64,000 nucleotides of DNA, from positions 52,140,658-52,204,657 of the forward strand of contig JACMZG010001870.1 in NCBI GenBank assembly GCA_018340805.1. The letters are read 5' to 3'. The notes below the pieces were generated by a model. The model ran no database searches. It had not been told where the DNA came from and saw nothing but the letters and a program-made list of their open reading frames with translations. Positions 38,315 through 64,000 of this stretch are shown here, piece by piece (the stretch's first letter is position 1; every line of letters begins with the position of its first letter). A program made the translations under genes and the position numbers. The stretch is from Microvelia longipes (taxonomy: Eukaryota; Arthropoda; Insecta; Hemiptera; Veliidae).

Positions 38315-38975
38315 GACATTTTTCCGTTTGGTTTGTTTTGACAAATCAGCTGATTTTATTTTGTCGTCAAAATACAAAAATGTAAAGATACAAGAAACTC
38401 AACGATAGAACTTAAATAAAACTACTTAATATTTTTTTTCTTTCTTACTTTTAATTTATATTTATTAAAATAATATTAATTTGTTAAACATTTTTTTGTT
38501 AACTTTCATTTTTTCTAACGACCTTCCTCTGACGTCACTATCAGCTGTCAAACACAAAAATTGCAGAATTTGCGTCTTTAGTTTTTATTCATTGTACATT
38601 TTATTTTAGATCATTTCAAATTAGTTGTTGAGTTAGTTTTCTGTAAGATATTAGATTAGTTTGTACAATCTTGTGTATTATAGTGTATAAATGATAATGT
38701 AAATAAGTCGAATAAGCACACTAAATAGATTTGTTTTTGTTTACATTTGGATAGTTTTTGTTGTAGCTACAGAAATCAGTTGTTCTGTGTTGATGACATT
38801 ATCTTATCAAGGTCAATTTACTCTTTTTTAAAAAATATGCATTTTAAATGATAGATTTTGATGATTGTGATAAAATTATACTGGAGAAACGTACAATTGA
38901 TAAGGCTAACTTAGTTTAAGCTGTAATTATAGGTGGGTAGTTGTTTGTAATGATACAGAGGGACAGATAGATGAT
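38315..38975. promoter_or_regulatory. Head-to-head intergenic region, candidate bidirectional promoter
   Basis: The start codons of the sulfatase-like gene (minus) and BCAS3 (plus) are 661 bp apart and transcribed away from each other. The interval holds a perfect CRE palindrome TGACGTCA at 38530-38537, a CAGCTG E-box at 38542-38547, and the palindrome AAATCAGCTGATTT at 38343-38356. It has no repeat copies, unlike its surroundings. The motifs are visible; regulatory function is inferred. Confidence 0.5.
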
Positions 38976-59789
<20,814 letters not shown>

Positions 59790-60223
59790 TGGCTCCTTTC
59801 TATTTTCAATATTTTATTTGTTGTGGTCAGTTTAACAGTGTTTTGATATTATATGTTCGATTAAATGGATTGCCTTTGATAACAAAACTACGTCAATTCA
59901 TTATGACGGGGCACAAACAATCTCTCCATTAGGGTAAATGTATATTTTAATTCATTATTTATACTAGTGTTGAATGTTGCAAACTTATTGACCAAAGAAC
60001 AATATTTTAACCAAATATAAAAATGCAACATACGTATATAATACTGAAACTCTTCATTCTGGTGTGTTATTTCCATTAATCCATTATTAATGTAAATGTA
60101 ATGTGATAGAATGGAATGGATGTGATACTGTACCAATAATTACGGGAATAATTTAATCATTTTCTAATGTAAAGGGATTAATGTAATACTGCATCAATGT
60201 GGAGTATTTGTGTATTCCTTTAG
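59790..60223. other. 3' flank of BCAS3, weak poly(A) candidate only
   Basis: An ATTAAA at 59860-59865 is the nearest possible polyadenylation hexamer; the first perfect AATAAA downstream is at 61391-61396. No exon or repeat is recognised in between, apart from the palindromic elements listed separately. The transcript end is undetermined. Confidence 0.4.
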
Positions 60224-60401
60224 TATAGTATGACACAACATTAAAATGAATTGACAGCGTGGGTAAATTATGCGAGGTAGCCAATGAAATTAGTCCTGGA
60301 TGGTTAACTACGCCCACAATTTTATATCAGGCTAACCTCATTGGTCCCTCAACACTATTTTCCTACGCTGTCAACTGATTTTAAAAGTGTGTCATACTAT
60401 A
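60224..60401. mobile_element. Palindromic MITE E, copy 1
   Basis: Ends TATAGTATGACAC and GTGTGTCATACTATA. Inside are TTGACAGCGT and the matching ACGCTGTCAA, then CCAATGAAATTAGTCC opposite GCTAACCTCATTGG. The whole 178 bp folds on itself. Confidence 0.8.
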
Positions 60402-61053
60402 ACACGAAGGGATTAATGCAATCCTTTACCCATGTGATAGATTTGTTTGTTCCTTTATTCATTTGGAATTTGACCAACGTGAAGGGAATAATGTAATCCT
60501 TTTACTCTTTTCAAAGAATTATTACGACTTTTTATAATTTGTAAACAACATAATGCCGTTATGTTTGTTAACAAACATAACGACATCATATTATATCAAA
60601 GCACTGCACTGATGAACGTTTTAAAGTTAAAACTAAAAATTACTGGTACAGAAGCCAATTAACACAGGGAGCATTACTCAAATACTCGAGCATTACTCGA
60701 GTAGTTGTGAAGGGAATTCCCTCTACTTGAGTACTTCTGAGTCAGGTTTTGATTTTGTGTTTAGAAAGCTTTCTACCCTCCTGAATTATCCTGGGTACAT
60801 TTTTAACTTTAACCTTAATTTATATTTTTAATTTTTGTTGAGTATAATTTTTTTAATATCTTTTAAATGTAGCAAACTTTTACTCCCCTCTAATCCATTA
60901 CCAGAAACAAGATTAGAGAATATTTGTATAAAGGATGGCTCTCTTTTTTTTTGTTGAAAAAAATATCTGGAAGGTGTTAAAATGATAAAGACTCATTTAT
61001 TGTGATAACTAACAATGACAGTTTGGTTAGGACTTGATTTTCCTTTAGTATTG

Positions 61054-61193
61054 CACACGGCTAAAATCAGTTGACAGCATAGGAAAATAGTGCTAAGGAA
61101 CCAATGAAGTTGGTCCGATTTGAAATGGTAGGAGTGGTTTAACATCCAGGAATATCCTCATTGGCTCCCTGGTCAACTGATTTTAGCCGTGTG
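61054..61193. mobile_element. Palindromic MITE E, copy 2
   Basis: CACACGGCTAAAATCAGTTG and its reverse complement form the ends of a 140-bp element. Inner blocks AACCAATGAAGTTGGTCC and CCTCATTGGCTCC match copy 1 at 60224-60401. Confidence 0.8.
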
Positions 61194-61399
61194 TTACACT
61201 GTAATGCATCAGATTTTTCGACTCTTCTAGGAAAAAGTGCAAAAGATAAATTCATAATTGTGAATTATCTGTTGGAATCTCCCATAACAATTAGCATTTG
61301 TGCATTTTCCTTTACAATATGCTATTTTGACTGCTCTTATAGGACTTTCCATTTAAACATTTTCAATTGCCAATTTTTTTTGGGAATTTCAATAAAGAA

Positions 61400-62730
61400 T
61401 TAATAATTTCAAAAGATCTTCAGGGATTTCAATTAACACTTGGAAAAAATCTTTAAGGTCCTTTCATAACAATTTTAAAACTGGAACTCTATTAAATAAT
61501 ACGGAATATCGTTGTAGAATATGACCTCTGATATAAGTGAAGTGTGGATAGGGCTTGTTAATCTGTGTATCCTAACATCCCTCTGTATTATAAGGAAACG
61601 ATAGCATCATTGCCACGTGCTGGGATTTCCACCACTTTTCTTTTTGTAAAGCAAACCCCTTTGGCATTCGATGATTTCCTCAGATAAGTTAAATTGTAAT
61701 TAGAAGTTCTAACTTACCAAAGTTAGAACTGAAGAGTTAGTTGCTATTATTAACAACACCTATGCAGTTTTTTTTTCTTCAATATCCCAAACTTTATTAA
61801 TTGTTATGTTGAGAAACTTTTTAACAAATTTGTAAATTTAAATGGCTAGTTAAAAAACGAATCCAAAATTTTAAAGTGATTTTGGTCTATTTACGATGGT
61901 TGGATCTGTTTTTAAATTTCACCTTTATTTTAATTCGGGTGGGGTGAGTATAGAGAAACTGTACTCACTGCAGTGTAGACTTATATCTCGCGCCGCCCAT
62001 ACATTTGTTTTCTGTAATTTTGGCAGTTATTCGGCTGCTTTATTCATTAGAGGATCCTAACCATTGTGCATAGACCTTTGTAAACTGTTACGTACTCCTA
62101 AGTTATTCTTTTATTTTATAATAAGTTATGACCTAAGTCATTTGATAAAAAAGCCACAAATGATATGTCATAGTCGATGGTTATAATACAACATAACTTT
62201 TTAACTTAAAGTTAATATTATTCTTAATTAGTAGTAATGAGATATTTTTAGCTGTTATTGAATTGGCTGCTGAATCAATTTTTTAACCAATATTTATTTT
62301 ATTTTCGGTAGAGACACACAAAAACAGAGTATGGACCGTGAAATTATTCTTAAACTTTCCGACATCTTGTTGAAAGTAAGGACGGAAGAAAAATACTCAA
62401 CAAGAAATCGGAAGGATCTTTATTTAGTTATTTTATCCCGAAAAGTCATACAGATCTTTATGAATTGCGCTTGCTTATCTTCTGTAGTAAAAAATCTAAT
62501 TATGAATCCTAACATGTGACATTATAACCGAGTTGAACAAGAAAAGTTTGTATGTATAAACTTATCTTTAGGGAAGGTAATAACTTGGTTCATTGCTCTG
62601 CTCGTTTTTCGACCAATCACTTTTAAGTACAGGTTTGTCTGTACTCTGTTTTTATAGATACTCTACAGTAACATATTAATTTTACTTTTCAATTAATTGT
62701 CTCCATTTTATGTTATTAATAAGATTTTAT
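61400..62730. other. Downstream intergenic stretch, nothing recognised
   Basis: AT-rich DNA without recognisable exons, repeats shared with the rest of the window, or structured motifs. The plus-strand frame at 62331-62519 has no family resemblance and no clear splice context. Confidence 0.5.
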
Positions 62731-62859
62731 TTTCACTATGCAGGGTGGTTCATTAAAAATACAGCTTTGTGTGGAGCTGTTGCGATAACATTGGTATCTA
62801 CCCCCACTATGTTGACCACTGGAAGTTCAAATACCAAATTATTTGTTTGGTAACTGTCT

Positions 62860-63975
62860 GCCATGTATGGTAATCTGATTATCAAAACGTGTTTTTCTAT
62901 GGTGAATTGAAATCGGAGGATACTTTTATAGTTACGATTTGAAAAAACTGTGTCATGTGCCAAACAACTTGTTACCAATATCATCAAATTCCTTTTATTT
63001 TTCCCTGAGCTATCGTTTGACATAACTAAAGACTACTACCAGTTTATAATTTAAAAAAATCAGGTTCAGGGTACCTCGTAACTTTTCCTCATTACATCAG
63101 ATTCGTTATGCTCATTTTCCCTACTTCAGAATCGCTTCACTCGTCCTCAGAAATACAGCGCGTCAAATTTATACTGCAACATGCCTTCGGACTCACTTCA
63201 CTTGTCCTCAGATAATTCTCAGCAGTCACCCATTCAGCACTGACCACGCTCAATGCTCCTTAATTTTTATGATCCAACAAAAATCATGGATATACTTTTC
63301 GTATTGAAACAAAACTTAGTGCACTTATTTATTAGGTAATAATTTACACTTGTATCAAATTTCAACTCAATCAGACTATTTTCCAATTTTTTAAAAAACG
63401 TACACAAGTCATTCAATAAATATTGAACTAATGCTAATAATGAGATGAAACTTGTCACATATGTTAGTCTTATACAAAGTCACATGCGTGCCAAATCTCA
63501 ATCTGATCCCATAATTTTTCCGCGTTTTATGATTTTTCAAAATTTTTGCTGAGTCATTATTGCGGGTTAATGACATCATAAAAAATATTTTTTAAATAGC
63601 ACAACTACAGCGATAGACTGATTTTTGTACAAAATTTCAACTCTCTAGCATAAATACACTAGGAGCTACGATGACAACAGACACTCACATACAGACAGGC
63701 AACTTTGCGAAAACCACTCAGGAGGCCTTAAAAGCGCCTGAAACGGATAATCCCGGTTTTGGATTTTTTTGCAAACACAATACTTTTCCTATATACTAAC
63801 GGTATAAATGAGGAAAAATTATAAGATCACTGCTACTCCTGAATTCATCACTTCTAATAAATTGTATGGGAAAAATTTCTCCCAAGGTTGGCTTTGATAC
63901 AATCTAACTTTTTCAAGTTCTCATAGAAAAACACATTTTGGTAATCAGATTACCATACATGCCAGACAATCACGA
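62860..63975. mobile_element. Foldback element interrupted by a family A copy
   Basis: TGCCATGTATGGTAATCTGA near 62870 and its mirror CAGATTACCATACATGCCAG near 63950 are the arms, with TTTTTCTATG and CATAGAAAAA inside. A similar element is at about 12140-12530. The family A element (63057-63820) lies in the middle, in the region that reads TTTATAATTTAAAAAAA in both copies. Confidence 0.7.
63057..63820 (+). mobile_element. Repeat family A, complete copy without SINE
   Basis: Opens ATCAGGTTCAGGGTACCTCG and AACTTTTCCTCATTACATC; closes GGTATAAATGAGGAAAAATT. About 760 bp, which gives the family's basic length. It contains the CCACTCAGGAGGCC and CTGAAACGGATAATCCCGG segments. Non-coding. Confidence 0.8.
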
Positions 63976-64000
63976 AAAGAATAATCAGGTATTTACACTT

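Noticed and set aside
62736..63023. Minus-strand 95-codon frame as a gene
   Set aside because: It overlaps the arm of a foldback repeat also present at about 12140-12530; no homology to a protein family.

Overview
This is animal nuclear DNA, most likely from an insect. It has GT-AG introns, an AT-rich background, long introns and intergenic stretches full of repeats, and protein sequences that match animal families throughout. I cannot fix the species from sequence alone. There are no operons, no CRISPR array and no functional tRNA or rRNA gene.

Layout. (1) Positions 442-3229, minus strand: three internal exons of a pepsin/cathepsin D-like aspartic protease whose 3' exons lie beyond the left edge. 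(2) 3230-16149: intergenic, almost all repeats (a decayed satellite, inverted-repeat DNA elements, SINEs, a hairpin-forming tandem array). (3) 16150-38314, minus strand: a nine-exon gene for a secreted iduronate-2-sulfatase (IDS) homologue of 2339 residues. Every splice phase fits. Most catalytic residues are replaced, about 1170 residues of Thr/Lys/Pro/Cys-rich repeats sit inside the sulfatase domain, and one exon adds a 631-residue disordered C-terminal tail. (4) 38315-38975: a 661-bp head-to-head interval, probably a shared bidirectional promoter, with a perfect CRE palindrome. (5) 38976-59789, plus strand: a fourteen-exon BCAS3 (Rudhira) gene of 1833 residues, whose last exon adds a 1084-residue Ser/Asp/Glu/Lys-rich tail. 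(6) 59790-64000: downstream region with two palindromic elements and a nested repeat.

Mobile DNA is abundant. There is a SINE with a tRNA-like head (four copies, two flanked by unusually long direct duplications). There is a MITE family with perfect 8-bp target duplications (three clean copies, two degraded). A pogo/Tigger-like element keeps part of a DNA-binding domain, and two LINE reverse-transcriptase relics are present. Several hammerhead-ribozyme-like motifs also occur.

The most unusual feature is the sulfatase pseudoenzyme. It has an intact 2339-codon frame, a signal peptide, a lost formylglycine cysteine, and a large mucin-like repeat block at one point of the fold. It looks like an old hydrolase reused as a secreted structural or binding protein. 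That role is inference. The two head-to-head genes do not obviously share a pathway: BCAS3 acts in autophagy and at the cytoskeleton, and the IDS homologue enters the secretory pathway.
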